A DNA stretch of 64,000 bases from an uncultured Candidatus Melainabacteria bacterium. Lineage in GTDB: Bacteria; Cyanobacteriota; Vampirovibrionia; Gastranaerophilales; Gastranaerophilaceae. The notes under the pieces were generated by a model. The model saw nothing but the letters and a program-made list of their open reading frames with translations. It made no database searches and had not been told where the DNA came from. The position numbers were made by a program, and so were the translations under genes. This document shows positions 49,721 to 58,694 of the stretch, piece by piece (position 1 is the first letter of the stretch; each line of letters begins with the position of its first letter). Where the stretch lies: NCBI GenBank assembly GCA_949902595.1, contig CATLDC010000001.1:372001-436000 (forward strand). Reading direction: 5' to 3'.

Positions 49721-50701
49721 TCCGATTCCGTAAAATTGCCCGAGCACAGTGAAAGCACCGCTTCGAGCCGAATCCTTGATTATTCTTGCAGATGTGTTGG
49801 TTAAAACAACCTGGGTTTGGACGCATTCAAACTTGTTGTCAACAAAGGTTTGTTCGTATTTTTCTGCAAGCTGGGTGTATTTTTTTGTCTTGATAAAGAG
49901 GTTGAAATTCTTCTTGCGCTTGTGAATTTGTGCGCTTGCAAAACTTATCACAGTGTTGATGTCGATTTCTACCCAGGAAGATTGGATGATGTCCACAATG
50001 TAATTCTCGTTGTCGCTTGTCTGGATTGAGATGTAGCCTGTGATGTTCTTTGATTTAGGATCTTCAATTACAAATTTGTATTCGCTAAAATACGAAAGCC
50101 CTTTGAATACAGTCTCTTTAAACTCTTTCGGGTCGCGCCCTAAAAGCAGCCTGAAATGCGGGAGTAAAGACTCGTTGTAGAGATTTGCAACAACTTGCGA
50201 GTCTGCGTTTCTGAACGGGCGGAAAGACTTGCGGTTATACTCTTGAGGCTGGACGGGTTTTGCTTTCCAGAGTTTTTCGTAAGAAAGCTGGCTGAAGCCG
50301 CAGCGTGAGACAAAGAGTTTGATAAGCTCCGGAAGGTAGTCGTCAACCCGAACAATAAAAGATGTCACGCCTTTTGCTTTGTATTTTGAGACAACGTACT
50401 GGATAAGCTCCCCCCCTGCTTCGTAGCAGTTTTGTTCAAAAAGCAGTTTTTGGATTTCCATTTTCTTTTGCGGGCATCTTGACGGCGCAACTGTTATAAG
50501 CCCTTTCACGTCTTTTTTGTCTTTGAGAATATAGGATTCCGGCAAAAACTTGAATCTGAGCGGGATAAGGTGGTGCAGGGCAATAAGCGGATTGAACATA
50601 ATGTGGTTTATGTATGTGTCATTCGCGCTGTTGTTCAGAAATGATATCATCTCCTGAGTATTGTTTTTGTCAAAATAATAAAGCTTTCTTATCTTACTCA
50701 T
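49709..50701 (-). CDS. GNAT-like acetyltransferase-fold protein, leaderless-type
   Basis: 330 aa starting MSKIRKLYYFDKNNTQEMIS. Two halves look like acetyltransferase domains: YESYILKDKK-type strands with GLITVAPSRCPQKKMEIQKL, and SFRPFRNADSQVVANLYNES with FVIEDPKSKNITGYISIQTS. The match is at fold level; the acetyl-CoA loop is not clear. The start at 50701 is chosen because a consensus promoter (TTGAAA, 17 bp, TATAAT) places the transcription start at that ATG; a longer frame to 50779 would run through the promoter. Confidence 0.65.
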   Translation of the reverse strand: MSKIRKLYYFDKNNTQEMISFLNNSANDTYINHIMFNPLIALHHLIPLRFKFLPESYILKDKKDVKGLITVAPSRCPQKKMEIQKLLFEQNCYEAGGELIQYVVSKYKAKGVTSFIVRVDDYLPELIKLFVSRCGFSQLSYEKLWKAKPVQPQEYNRKSFRPFRNADSQVVANLYNESLLPHFRLLLGRDPKEFKETVFKGLSYFSEYKFVIEDPKSKNITGYISIQTSDNENYIVDIIQSSWVEIDINTVISFASAQIHKRKKNFNLFIKTKKYTQLAEKYEQTFVDNKFECVQTQVVLTNTSARIIKDSARSGAFTVLGQFYGIGAVN

Positions 50702-50707
50702 AAGAAA

Positions 50708-50736
50708 ATTATATCCTCGTGAAGCGCAAGTTTCAA
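50708..50736 (-). promoter_or_regulatory. Promoter for a leaderless transcript
   Basis: TTGAAA (50731-50736), 17-bp spacer, TATAAT (50708-50713), then 6 nt to ATG 50701. The transcription start is predicted at the A of ATG. Confidence 0.65.
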
Positions 50737-50789
50737 GTATTTTGGGGAAGGTCGAAAACACCCCTCTTTTGAAACTCAAGCGTATATGT

Positions 50790-50795
50790 TATAAT
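50790..50795 (+). promoter_or_regulatory. MntA-HepT -10 box, leaderless-type
   Basis: TATAAT ends 6 nt before the ATG at 50802; TTGAAA upstream (50769-50774) has a short 15-bp spacer. No SD is present. Confidence 0.5.
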
Positions 50796-50801
50796 TAGTT
50801 T

Positions 50802-51110
50802 ATGCAAGATGATAAAATTTATTCGGTAGAAGAAATTAGAAATATATTGAATGAGCATAAAGTTTTTTTTGAGACGAAATATTTTGTCCAAAACTTTCTT
50901 TTGTTTGGTTCTTATGCGAAAAATCAGCAAACCCAGGCTAGTGACATTGATTTGCTGGTAAATTTTACGCAGCCAATAGATATGTTTGATTTTATTGACT
51001 TGCAGGATTATCTTACTGGTATTTTTAATAAGAGAATCGATTTGGGAACGCTCAATGGTTTAAAGAGTTTTGTGAAAAGCTCTATTCTTAAAGAAGCAAT
51101 AGCATTATGA
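50802..51110 (+). CDS. mntA: MNT-family nucleotidyltransferase antitoxin
   Basis: 102 aa. Minimal nucleotidyltransferase with the GSx10DxD active site intact: G36-S37 and D48-x-D50 (FGSYAKNQQTQASDIDLLV). In characterised HepT/MntA (type VII) systems this enzyme AMPylates a tyrosine of the HEPN toxin and silences it. The HepT gene follows with a 4-bp overlap. The gene appears to have no ribosome binding site. Confidence 0.88.
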   Translation: MQDDKIYSVEEIRNILNEHKVFFETKYFVQNFLLFGSYAKNQQTQASDIDLLVNFTQPIDMFDFIDLQDYLTGIFNKRIDLGTLNGLKSFVKSSILKEAIAL

Positions 51111-51457
51111 AGAAAAAAGCAACAATATTTTTTTTACAAGATATAGAAAACTCGCTGGAGAAAATTTTTAGATACACAGATGGGATGTCTTATGATGAGT
51201 TTATCATTGATGATAAAACCAAAGATGCCGTTGAAAGAAATTTTGAAATTATTGGTGAGGCTGTTAAGAATTTATCAGAAGAATACCGGATAAAGCATCC
51301 TCATATACCATTTAAACAAGTAGCCGGTATGAGAGACAAGCTGATTCATGATTACTTTGGCGTGGATTATGAACTTGTATGGAAAACAATTAAATCAAAA
51401 CTCCCGAAGTTCAGTTCAGAAATTAAGAATCTGATTGAAAAAGAAAAGATTTGTTGA
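51107..51457 (+). CDS. hepT: HEPN-domain toxin HepT
   Basis: 116-aa RNase-type toxin. The catalytic/regulatory motif R-x4-H-x-Y is complete: R76, H81, Y83 (GMRDKLIHDYFGVDYELVW); Y83 is the residue AMPylated by MntA in studied systems. ERNFEIIGEAVKNLSEEYR is the typical HEPN helix. ATGA overlap with mntA ensures coupled synthesis. The module sits between chromosomal genes with no other mobile signs. Confidence 0.9.
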   Translation: MKKKATIFFLQDIENSLEKIFRYTDGMSYDEFIIDDKTKDAVERNFEIIGEAVKNLSEEYRIKHPHIPFKQVAGMRDKLIHDYFGVDYELVWKTIKSKLPKFSSEIKNLIEKEKIC

Positions 51458-51534
51458 CAAATCCCACACCTTAACTACTGGAAAATCTTTCCGAAATATA
51501 TTATCATTAGAAAAACTGGTGAGGATAATATATT

Positions 51535-54111
51535 ATGAAGAGTTTAAAAAATTTTTTGGTCGTTCTTGTTATGCTTGTTTGCACCGCTGCTTTTGCCGCA
51601 GATTATACGGTGCAGAAACTTCCGAACGGCCAAACGGTTGTTGTGTACGAGATAAAAAATAACCCGATTGTGACAATCGATACCTGGATAAAAACCGGTT
51701 CTGTCAACGAGACCGACACTAATAACGGCGTGGCACACTTTTTGGAACACCTTTTCTTTAAAGGTACAAAGGCACATCCTGTAGGCGATATGGACAGGAT
51801 TCTGGAATCCAAAGGCGCAATTGTGAACGCAGCTACGAGCAAGGATTTTACGCACTACTATATAACAATTCCTTCCGAATACTTTGATACAGCCATGGAA
51901 CTGCATTCTGATATGCTTCTTAACCCGCAGATTCCGCGCAAAGAATTGGAAAAAGAACGCAAAGTCGTGCTTGAAGAGATTGCAAAAGACGGCAACACAC
52001 CGGCAAAGAAGGTTTATGACAATCTTAATGATATGATGTATACAACCCATCCTTACAAACGCAAGGTTATCGGCTCAGCGGATATTATCGGAACAATAAG
52101 ACGCGAGGAGATTCTCGACTATTTTAATAACTACTACGCACCTTCAAACATGGTTACCCTTGTTGTGGGCGATGTTGATACGGCGAAAGCTGTTTCTAAG
52201 ATTCAGGCCTGCTTTAATCAGGAATACAAAAAGCCGGTTAAGAAGAATTTCAGAAGAGAAAACCCGCTTCAAAACCAGAAACGCAAAATCGAATACACTG
52301 ACACGCAGTCAGGCTACATGATGATTGGGTTTAGAGGTGCAAGTATTTGCGACAAAGATACTTACGCGCTCGATGTTCTTGCAGAAGTTCTCGGTGGCGG
52401 AAAATCGTCCAAACTCTTTAGAGATATCAAGGAACAAAAGGGACTCGCTTATTCGATTTCGGCTTCCAACGGAAGCTTCCGTGATGACGGGATTTTCTAT
52501 ATAAGCGCAAACTTCACCCCTACAAGCATGGACAAACTAGAAAAAGCAATTTTTGAAGAAATATGCTACATCCAAAAATACGGTGTAACAGACGAGGAGC
52601 TTGAAAGAGCTAAGAAAATGATTGTTCAGGACACTTATTATTCCAGAGAATCAACCTCCAATATCTCGTCAGAGCTCGGGTATATTATGGCGCTTACAAA
52701 CAGCTCTGAAATTTATAACACCTATGTTGATAATATTAAACGCGTAACAGCAGAGGAAGTCAGGGCTGCCGCGCAGAGATACCTCGGTGTTAACAGAAGC
52801 GCAGTCTCAATTGTGCTTCCAAAATCAATGGAAAAAATGGAAACAAAAGCAGAGGTAAAACACAGCGCACAAAAGGTTTCTGAATACAACGGGACGGTAA
52901 AATACGCGATTGATAACGGTACAACGCTACTGATTAACGAAAACAAAAACAACGACATTATTGCTATGAGCATAATCGCGCGCGGCGGCGAATTTTTAGA
53001 GCGAGTTGCGGGCGAAGGCACTTTGATGGCAGGCACAATGCTTAAGGGAACTAAAAAGTATTCAGCGCAGGAGCTTGCCCAGATTCTGGATGAAAACGGG
53101 ATACAGATTCAGCCTTCTTGCGGCGAAGATTATTTTGTAATAAATGTCCAGACAACGACCGCTCAAATCGACAAAACACTTGATATTATTGATGAAATCG
53201 TTAACAACGCGGTCTTTGATGATTATGAGTTGGAGAAAAAACGCTCTGAAATCTTGAGCAAGATTAAGCAGAGTCGGGACGTACCGATGAATATTGCGCT
53301 TGAGAACTTCAAGACATCAATCTTTGAAAACAGTGTTTACTCTCACTCAAACAAGATTCTTGAAAAATCATTGCCGCAGGTTCAAAGAGAGGATGTTGTG
53401 AGCTACTACAACAAAGCTCTTGATTCAAAGAATGTGGTTGTCTCAATCACGGGTAACGTCGACCCTGACAAGATGATTAGCGCGTTTGGCTCAATCTTGA
53501 ACAACACGCCTAATCCGAAGTTTGATTATTCGAAATACCGCGTCACCAAACTTAACGCTCCGAAGACTATTTCGCAGCCTGTAAAGGATTTGCAGACTTC
53601 TTGGGTGTTTATGGGATGGCAGGCGTCCGGTGTTTCTAACCACAAGGATTTTGTTACTTTGAAGGTTATTAACACAATTTTGGGTTCCGGCTTAAGCTCA
53701 AGGCTTTATAAGAACCTTAGAGAGCAGGACGGGCTTGCATACCAGCTCGGCTCCAGCTATTCTCCTAAGATGCTCGGCGGAATATTTATGACTTACATTG
53801 GAACAAATCCGGATACTTTGGATTATTCCAAGAAGAAGATTATGAAGGAAATCGAGCGTTTGAAAATGGAGTTCGTATCAGATAGCGAGCTTCAGGACGC
53901 AAAAGACAGGCTCAAAGGCGGGTTTGTAATCGCGATGGAGACAAACTCTGAAAAGGCTTCAAATATCGGGCTTTTTGAAACGACCGGATTTGGCTACGAC
54001 TTTTTGGACAAGTACACCAAAATGGTTGATGAAGTGACCGCTTCGGATATTATAAGGGTTGCAAACAAGTACTTCAACGCTAATCTTGTTCAGTCGCAGG
54101 TTGTGAAATAA
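51535..54111 (+). CDS. Secreted M16 zinc metallopeptidase (tandem domain)
   Basis: 858 aa with Sec signal peptide (MKSLKNFLVVLVMLVCTAAF-A). The first M16 domain has the inverted zinc motif H68-F-L-E71-H72 (VAHFLEHLFFKGT) and a downstream ERKVVLEEIAKDG glutamate. The second half (from about 455) is the inactive partner domain found in PqqL/pitrilysin-like double-length enzymes (GLSSRLYKNLREQDGLAYQL). It would act in the periplasm on small peptides. SD GAGG is about 12 nt before the start. surE follows after 91 bp with its own promoter. Confidence 0.93.
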   Translation: MKSLKNFLVVLVMLVCTAAFAADYTVQKLPNGQTVVVYEIKNNPIVTIDTWIKTGSVNETDTNNGVAHFLEHLFFKGTKAHPVGDMDRILESKGAIVNAATSKDFTHYYITIPSEYFDTAMELHSDMLLNPQIPRKELEKERKVVLEEIAKDGNTPAKKVYDNLNDMMYTTHPYKRKVIGSADIIGTIRREEILDYFNNYYAPSNMVTLVVGDVDTAKAVSKIQACFNQEYKKPVKKNFRRENPLQNQKRKIEYTDTQSGYMMIGFRGASICDKDTYALDVLAEVLGGGKSSKLFRDIKEQKGLAYSISASNGSFRDDGIFYISANFTPTSMDKLEKAIFEEICYIQKYGVTDEELERAKKMIVQDTYYSRESTSNISSELGYIMALTNSSEIYNTYVDNIKRVTAEEVRAAAQRYLGVNRSAVSIVLPKSMEKMETKAEVKHSAQKVSEYNGTVKYAIDNGTTLLINENKNNDIIAMSIIARGGEFLERVAGEGTLMAGTMLKGTKKYSAQELAQILDENGIQIQPSCGEDYFVINVQTTTAQIDKTLDIIDEIVNNAVFDDYELEKKRSEILSKIKQSRDVPMNIALENFKTSIFENSVYSHSNKILEKSLPQVQREDVVSYYNKALDSKNVVVSITGNVDPDKMISAFGSILNNTPNPKFDYSKYRVTKLNAPKTISQPVKDLQTSWVFMGWQASGVSNHKDFVTLKVINTILGSGLSSRLYKNLREQDGLAYQLGSSYSPKMLGGIFMTYIGTNPDTLDYSKKKIMKEIERLKMEFVSDSELQDAKDRLKGGFVIAMETNSEKASNIGLFETTGFGYDFLDKYTKMVDEVTASDIIRVANKYFNANLVQSQVVK

Positions 54112-54166
54112 TATTTCTCAACCTCTCTGAGATTGGGTTTGGCTTTTCAATCCGGCAAAAAGCTGT

Positions 54167-54172
54167 TATAAT
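54167..54172 (+). promoter_or_regulatory. surE -10 box
   Basis: TATAAT, with a poor -35 (TTTTCA, 54144-54149), 30 nt before the surE ATG and its GAGGAC SD. Confidence 0.45.
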
Positions 54173-54202
54173 GAAGTGTAAATATTAGAAGAGGACTTTT
54201 TG

Positions 54203-54994
54203 ATGAAAATTCTTATTTCCAATGACGACGGGATTCTGTCCAATGGTATCCGCGCGCTTATTGAGGCTCTGGCTCCTTGCCACGACGTCTATGTAGTTGC
54301 GCCGGATAGAGAAAGAAGCGCAGCAGGACATTCGCTAACGCTTCATACCCCGCTAAGAGTGGAAGAAGTAGACCCGAAATACGGCGCAAAACGCTGCTGG
54401 ATGACAACCGGAACCCCGGGTGACTGCGTAAAACTTGCGATAAACGCAATTCTATCCGAAGAGGAAAAGCCTGACCTTGTCATCACAGGGATAAACCATG
54501 GGCCAAACCTCGGCGCTGATATACTTTATTCCGGAACCGTAAGCTGCGCAATGGAGGGCGCAATGATGGGGTATCCGAGTATCGCGACTTCGCTTGCAAG
54601 TATGAGAAATGAGTACGAGGATTTTCATTTTACGGCAGCTTTTATTGCGGAGCTGTTGAACAAGCTTGACACGTACAAGATTCCGCCAAAAACGATTCTG
54701 AACATCAATGTTCCCGGTTTGGAAAAAGAAGACATTGCGGGTATTGCAATAACCGAGCTTGGAAGCAGAATGTTTACAGACGCATACGAAAAAAGAATCG
54801 ACCCGCGTGGCAAGGTTTATTACTGGATGGCAGGTGAGCTAATTAACGAGCCTGACAATGCCTCAACAGACATTGCTGCTGTAAGGAATAACAAGATTTC
54901 CATAACCCCTGTGACTTATGAGATGACACGGGTTAATATTATGAAAGACCTTAGTGACTCGCTCTGCAACGAAAATGTTTGTGAGTGGTTTTAA
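54203..54994 (+). CDS. surE: 5'/3'-nucleotidase SurE
   Basis: Metal-dependent survival protein dephosphorylating nucleoside monophosphates. Motifs MKILISNDDGILSNGIRALI (metal Asp pair), APDRERSAAGHSLTL, TTGTPGDCVKLA and ITGINHGPNLGADILYSGTV. 263 aa. The start at ATG 54203 (an upstream in-frame TTG is ignored) has GAGGAC 6-7 nt before it. A palindrome (copy E) follows its stop by 6 bp. Confidence 0.96.
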   Translation: MKILISNDDGILSNGIRALIEALAPCHDVYVVAPDRERSAAGHSLTLHTPLRVEEVDPKYGAKRCWMTTGTPGDCVKLAINAILSEEEKPDLVITGINHGPNLGADILYSGTVSCAMEGAMMGYPSIATSLASMRNEYEDFHFTAAFIAELLNKLDTYKIPPKTILNINVPGLEKEDIAGIAITELGSRMFTDAYEKRIDPRGKVYYWMAGELINEPDNASTDIAAVRNNKISITPVTYEMTRVNIMKDLSDSLCNENVCEWF

Positions 54995-55000
54995 CATAAT

Positions 55001-55036
55001 TCCCTCGCCCTACGGGAGAGGGTTAGGGTGAGGGGG
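55001..55036. repeat. Dispersed GC-rich palindrome, copy E (after surE)
   Basis: CCCTCGCCC, TAC, GGGAGAGGG with one mismatch, tail GTTAGGGTGAGGGGG. It may also help terminate surE. Confidence 0.8.
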
Positions 55037-55133
55037 CGAATCAATTGTACTAGTCCTAATGTCTTATATATACTTTGCTAAAATTACACCAACCGATGAT
55101 TTACCGTTTTGGTTTCAGTGTAACTATATAGTT

Positions 55134-55295
55134 ATGAACATAAAAAGTTTTTTTAAACTAGTGAATAGAAAAATAAATAAGTATGACAAAGCAGCAACAA
55201 ATCCGTTTGAAGCAATACCTCTGTCAATCACACTCGTATGGGTGGAAGAAGACAACGAGGAAAAGGAAGAATACAAGCGCTACGATTTGAACTAA
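55134..55295 (+). CDS. Small 53-aa protein, start uncertain
   Basis: MNIKSFFKLVNRKINKYDKA...PFEAIPLSITLVWVEEDNEE: basic N-terminus and acidic C-terminus, soluble, not recognised. A rho-independent terminator lies 30 bp downstream. TATATA ends 3 nt before the ATG. A longer frame from 55059 would add MSYIYFAKITPTDD..., but it has no SD and unlikely composition. Real but start unsettled. Confidence 0.45.
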   Translation: MNIKSFFKLVNRKINKYDKAATNPFEAIPLSITLVWVEEDNEEKEEYKRYDLN

Positions 55296-55324
55296 GCTAT
55301 ATTGCTTGCAGGCTTATGCAGCTA

Positions 55325-55351
55325 GCTCTTCCTTTTTAGGAAGGGCTTTTT
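55325..55351 (+). terminator. Terminator after the small gene
   Basis: GCTCTTCC, loop TTTTTA, GGAAGGGC, then TTTTT; one G-T pair in the stem. Confidence 0.8.
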
Positions 55352-55360
55352 AAATAAAGC

Positions 55361-56710
55361 TTAATTCAACTTCGACTTCAAAATCCTTGCCGCAGAAATC
55401 AAAATATCAATACTCGTTGAAAACGGCGGAGCGTAGGTTAAATCTACGTCAAGCAAATCTTCCACTGTCATACCGCGGATAAGCCCTACAGACACTGTGT
55501 TAACCTTCTTGTCTGCATCACTCGAGCCGATAGCCTGTGCGCCGAGAATTTTGTGCGAGCGCCTGTCCGCAACCAGTTTCAGGGTGACGTTTTGGACTTC
55601 CGGCATGTAGCCGGCCTTGTCGCGCTTGGTTATAACAACAGAAACAGCGTCAAAGCCAAGTTTTTGAGCGACTTTTTCAGTAAGTCCGGACATTGATATG
55701 CTCATAGCCTTGTATCTTACAACTGCAGAGCCCAGGATTCCTTCAAAATCTTCTACGCCGCCGCAGGCGTTAATCGCAGCAACGCGCCCTTCTTTGTTTG
55801 CTGTGGAGCCCAGAGGAACCCACATTGGCGTATTGGATATCATGTTAATCTTTTCTGCGCAGTCACCGCAGGCGTAAATATCGGGAATGTTCGTTTGCAT
55901 TCGGCTGTTTACCTTGATTGCACCGGTGGGGCCAATTGCGATTCCCGCCGCTTCTGCAATGTCTACAACAGGCCGAACGCCTGCCGCGATTATGACCATG
56001 TCAGTTTCAAACCCGAAGCCGTTTGCTGTTACAACGCCTGTGACAGTGTCTTCGCCGATAAACTCGCTTGCCACATCGTCGTTAAGAATATTTACTTTAT
56101 GCTCAGAGTTTTCGATAATGAAAGTCTGAATCTGCGCGGAAATGTCTTCGTCAAAAACCGGTAAGATAAAGGGTGCGCGTTCAATCAGGGTGACATTTTT
56201 GTCGTTTTTGATTAACGCCTCAACAAGCTCAATGCTAATATAGCCGCCGCCGATTATTGTGACGTTTTGGGCGTTTTGCATTGCCTCTCTTACAGCAATA
56301 CCGTCTTCAAGGTTTCTGATTGTAAAAATGTTTTTCAAATCTTTGTTCGTAATATCCGGAATTATTGGTACAGAGCCTGTTGCAATGATGAGTTTGTCAT
56401 ACTCAACAAACTTGCACTCTCCGTTTTGCGTATCACGGACAACAATTTTTTTATCAGCAGGAAGAATCTTTGTGACTTTGTGAAGCGTGTGAATATTTAC
56501 CCCGCTCTTTTCAAACTCTTCTTTTGAGCGCACAATAAGCTTGTGCCAGTCTTCAAAATCACCTGCAATATAATAAGGAATACCGCAGGACGAGTATGAA
56601 ACGTATTCATCCAATGTGTAAATATGGACTTCCGCATCCGGAAGCAGTCTTTTTGATTTCGCTGCAGCCTTGGCTCCGGCCGCAACCCCGCCGATAATAA
56701 TTATTTTCAT
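55361..56710 (-). CDS. CoA-disulfide reductase / NADH oxidase-like flavoprotein
   Basis: 449-aa FAD/NAD(P)H disulfide oxidoreductase. FAD-binding IIIIGGVAAGAKAAAKSKRL, single redox cysteine C42 (SYSSCGIPYYI), NAD-binding VTIIGGGYISIELVEAL and C-terminal FAD loop DIYACGDCAE. A single active-site Cys marks the CoA-disulfide reductase / Nox group, active in thiol balance or O2/peroxide removal. No rhodanese domain is attached. Likely cytosolic. Confidence 0.9.
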   Translation of the reverse strand: MKIIIIGGVAAGAKAAAKSKRLLPDAEVHIYTLDEYVSYSSCGIPYYIAGDFEDWHKLIVRSKEEFEKSGVNIHTLHKVTKILPADKKIVVRDTQNGECKFVEYDKLIIATGSVPIIPDITNKDLKNIFTIRNLEDGIAVREAMQNAQNVTIIGGGYISIELVEALIKNDKNVTLIERAPFILPVFDEDISAQIQTFIIENSEHKVNILNDDVASEFIGEDTVTGVVTANGFGFETDMVIIAAGVRPVVDIAEAAGIAIGPTGAIKVNSRMQTNIPDIYACGDCAEKINMISNTPMWVPLGSTANKEGRVAAINACGGVEDFEGILGSAVVRYKAMSISMSGLTEKVAQKLGFDAVSVVITKRDKAGYMPEVQNVTLKLVADRRSHKILGAQAIGSSDADKKVNTVSVGLIRGMTVEDLLDVDLTYAPPFSTSIDILISAARILKSKLN

Positions 56711-56766
56711 ATCTGGATTATGTATTGGTTGGACGAGGAAAACAATTGGTAGGGTGGGGAAGCCTG

Positions 56767-58128
56767 TTATTTTCTCACAAGCAGCGTAATATCATTAAAC
56801 ACAACAAAAATCATCAAAATAATCAGGAGCGAGAAGAATATCTGCGAGATTATCTCAATAACTTTTTCATCCAGCGGCTTGCCTGTAATTTTTTCAATCA
56901 ACAGGAACATCAAATGCCCGCCGTCAAGCGCCGGAATCGGAAGAATGTTCAAGATTGCAAGGTTCATTGAAATAAGTGCAGCAAGCAGGATTCCTGATGA
57001 TTTGCCGCTCTTTTCTATCATGTCGCCACCGATTTTTGTGATAGCAACAACACCGTGCATGTCCTTAAGCGGAATGTTGCCTGTAAAAAGCTGGCCGAGA
57101 GAGTACATCATCATGTAAGTATTGTCCCACAGATAGTCGCAGCTTCCCTTGATAATTGTTGGAATGGTGTTTGTTTTAATCATTGTCTGCTTTTGGCCTA
57201 GCCCGATTCCAATAATTCCCTTTTCGTCAGGATAAATCGGGTTAAGTTCCAGCACTTTGCCCTCTCTTTCAACAACAAGGTTAATCGGATGAACTCCGTT
57301 TGAGATTGCTTTTGCAACATCGTACATTGTGTAGTTGCCATCTGATATGTAAACATTTTTTCCGTCGATTAATTTTTCAAGCGCTTTAATCCTGTCATCA
57401 ATCGTTAAGCCTTCTTTCTTGAAGTACTTAGCACCTTTTGCAGCGTATTTGTCCATTGTAATCACGTCGCAATGAGCTTCTTCCGGAAGCCTTATAGACA
57501 AGTCTTTCGGTATAATTTCATCCTTTGATAAACCAGGGTTTAGAGCTTTAAGTTTTGCAAAGTTTTCGTCAATTGTCTGCTGGGTAACGACTCCGTTGTC
57601 TTTTGCGCTGTTTTTTACGATTGTTATAAACGAATAAGCATTGTTTATATCGCATCCGTTTGCTTTGAGGATTCTGTCTCCTTCTTTAAGCCCTGATTTC
57701 CAGATACTTGCGTTTTCCGGGGCGTTGATTTCTCCGGCGTATATCTCGTAATCTCCTGACGGAAGCTGTTTTGTCCAGATTGCAACAAACATCACAAGAG
57801 CGATTGCGCACAGAACGTTTGCAATAACACCCGCTGAAACAACGATTGCTCTTTGCCATGCAGGCTTGTTAACGAATCTTTCAGGAGAATCCTTCGGAAG
57901 CTCGCAGTCTTTCTCGTCGTCAGGAAACGAAACATACCCGCCAAGAAGCAGCGCATGAACGAGGATTTCCAAATCCCCGAACTTTTTCCTGAAAAGCGTT
58001 GGTCCGACCGGAAGCCCGAATCCGAACTTATCAACCCTGATGCCGAATGCGCGTGCAGCAGCAAAGTGCCCGATTTCATGCACAAGAATCAACAAGCTTA
58101 ACAACAAAATCATTATAATAATTGACAT
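56767..58128 (-). CDS. rseP: RIP-type site-2 zinc metalloprotease RseP
   Basis: 453-aa membrane protease cleaving membrane-anchored anti-sigma factors or signal peptides. Zinc motif H17-E18-x-x-H21 (LILVHEIGHFAAARAFGI) in the first membrane helix, third ligand in NILPIPALDGGHLMF, and a PDZ-like region (GLKEGDRILKANG). The periplasmic segment between about 125 and 345 is longer than usual and contains a non-PDZ insert (residues ~170-260). Divergent from coaD. Confidence 0.93.
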   Translation of the reverse strand: MSIIIMILLLSLLILVHEIGHFAAARAFGIRVDKFGFGLPVGPTLFRKKFGDLEILVHALLLGGYVSFPDDEKDCELPKDSPERFVNKPAWQRAIVVSAGVIANVLCAIALVMFVAIWTKQLPSGDYEIYAGEINAPENASIWKSGLKEGDRILKANGCDINNAYSFITIVKNSAKDNGVVTQQTIDENFAKLKALNPGLSKDEIIPKDLSIRLPEEAHCDVITMDKYAAKGAKYFKKEGLTIDDRIKALEKLIDGKNVYISDGNYTMYDVAKAISNGVHPINLVVEREGKVLELNPIYPDEKGIIGIGLGQKQTMIKTNTIPTIIKGSCDYLWDNTYMMMYSLGQLFTGNIPLKDMHGVVAITKIGGDMIEKSGKSSGILLAALISMNLAILNILPIPALDGGHLMFLLIEKITGKPLDEKVIEIISQIFFSLLIILMIFVVFNDITLLVRK

Positions 58129-58158
58129 AAATTCTCCCTTATTTTTATTTTTCTCATT

Positions 58159-58188
58159 TTAACATAAAATCAACTGTTATGTTATAAT
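58159..58188 (+). promoter_or_regulatory. coaD promoter
   Basis: TTAACA (58159-58164), 18-bp spacer, TATAAT (58183-58188), then AGGAGA SD and ATG 58209. Confidence 0.55.
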
Positions 58189-58208
58189 AGGAAAAAAGCA
58201 GGAGAACT

Positions 58209-58694
58209 ATGACTATTGCAATTTATCCGGGGAGTTTTGACCCGATTACAAACGGACACATTGATATTTTGAAAAGCGGCGCTGAAATTTTTGACAAAGT
58301 TATAATCGCAGTTTCTTATAACGCCCAAAAACAGGGCTTTCTGCCGATTGAAACGCGGGTAAAACTAATTGAAGAATGCACAAAAGATTTTCATAATGTC
58401 GAAGTCGATTTTTTTGAGGGGCTGACAGTGGATTATGCAAGAAAACGCGGTGCTTCTGTGCTTTTAAGAGGACTCCGGACTTCTTTTGACTTTGAATACG
58501 AACTCCAGCTTTCGCAAACAAACCTCGCTTTGTACAAGGATATTAAAACAGTATTTTTGATTACAAAGCCTGAATACAACTTCATTTCGTCCTCCTGTGT
58601 GCGCGAGATTTTGATGAACAAAGGTGACATCACGAATTTTGTGCCGGAGTCTGTTTGCAGGTATCTTATGGAGAAGTATTCTAAAGTTATCTAA
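58209..58694 (+). CDS. coaD: Phosphopantetheine adenylyltransferase
   Basis: Fourth step of CoA synthesis. Nucleotidyltransferase motif YPGSFDPITNGHIDI (T/H-x-G-H), RGLRTSFDFEYELQ and the ATP-binding EYNFISSSCVREI. 161 aa. The last 8 bases overlap the 3' end of the convergent fic gene. Confidence 0.97.
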   Translation: MTIAIYPGSFDPITNGHIDILKSGAEIFDKVIIAVSYNAQKQGFLPIETRVKLIEECTKDFHNVEVDFFEGLTVDYARKRGASVLLRGLRTSFDFEYELQLSQTNLALYKDIKTVFLITKPEYNFISSSCVREILMNKGDITNFVPESVCRYLMEKYSKVI

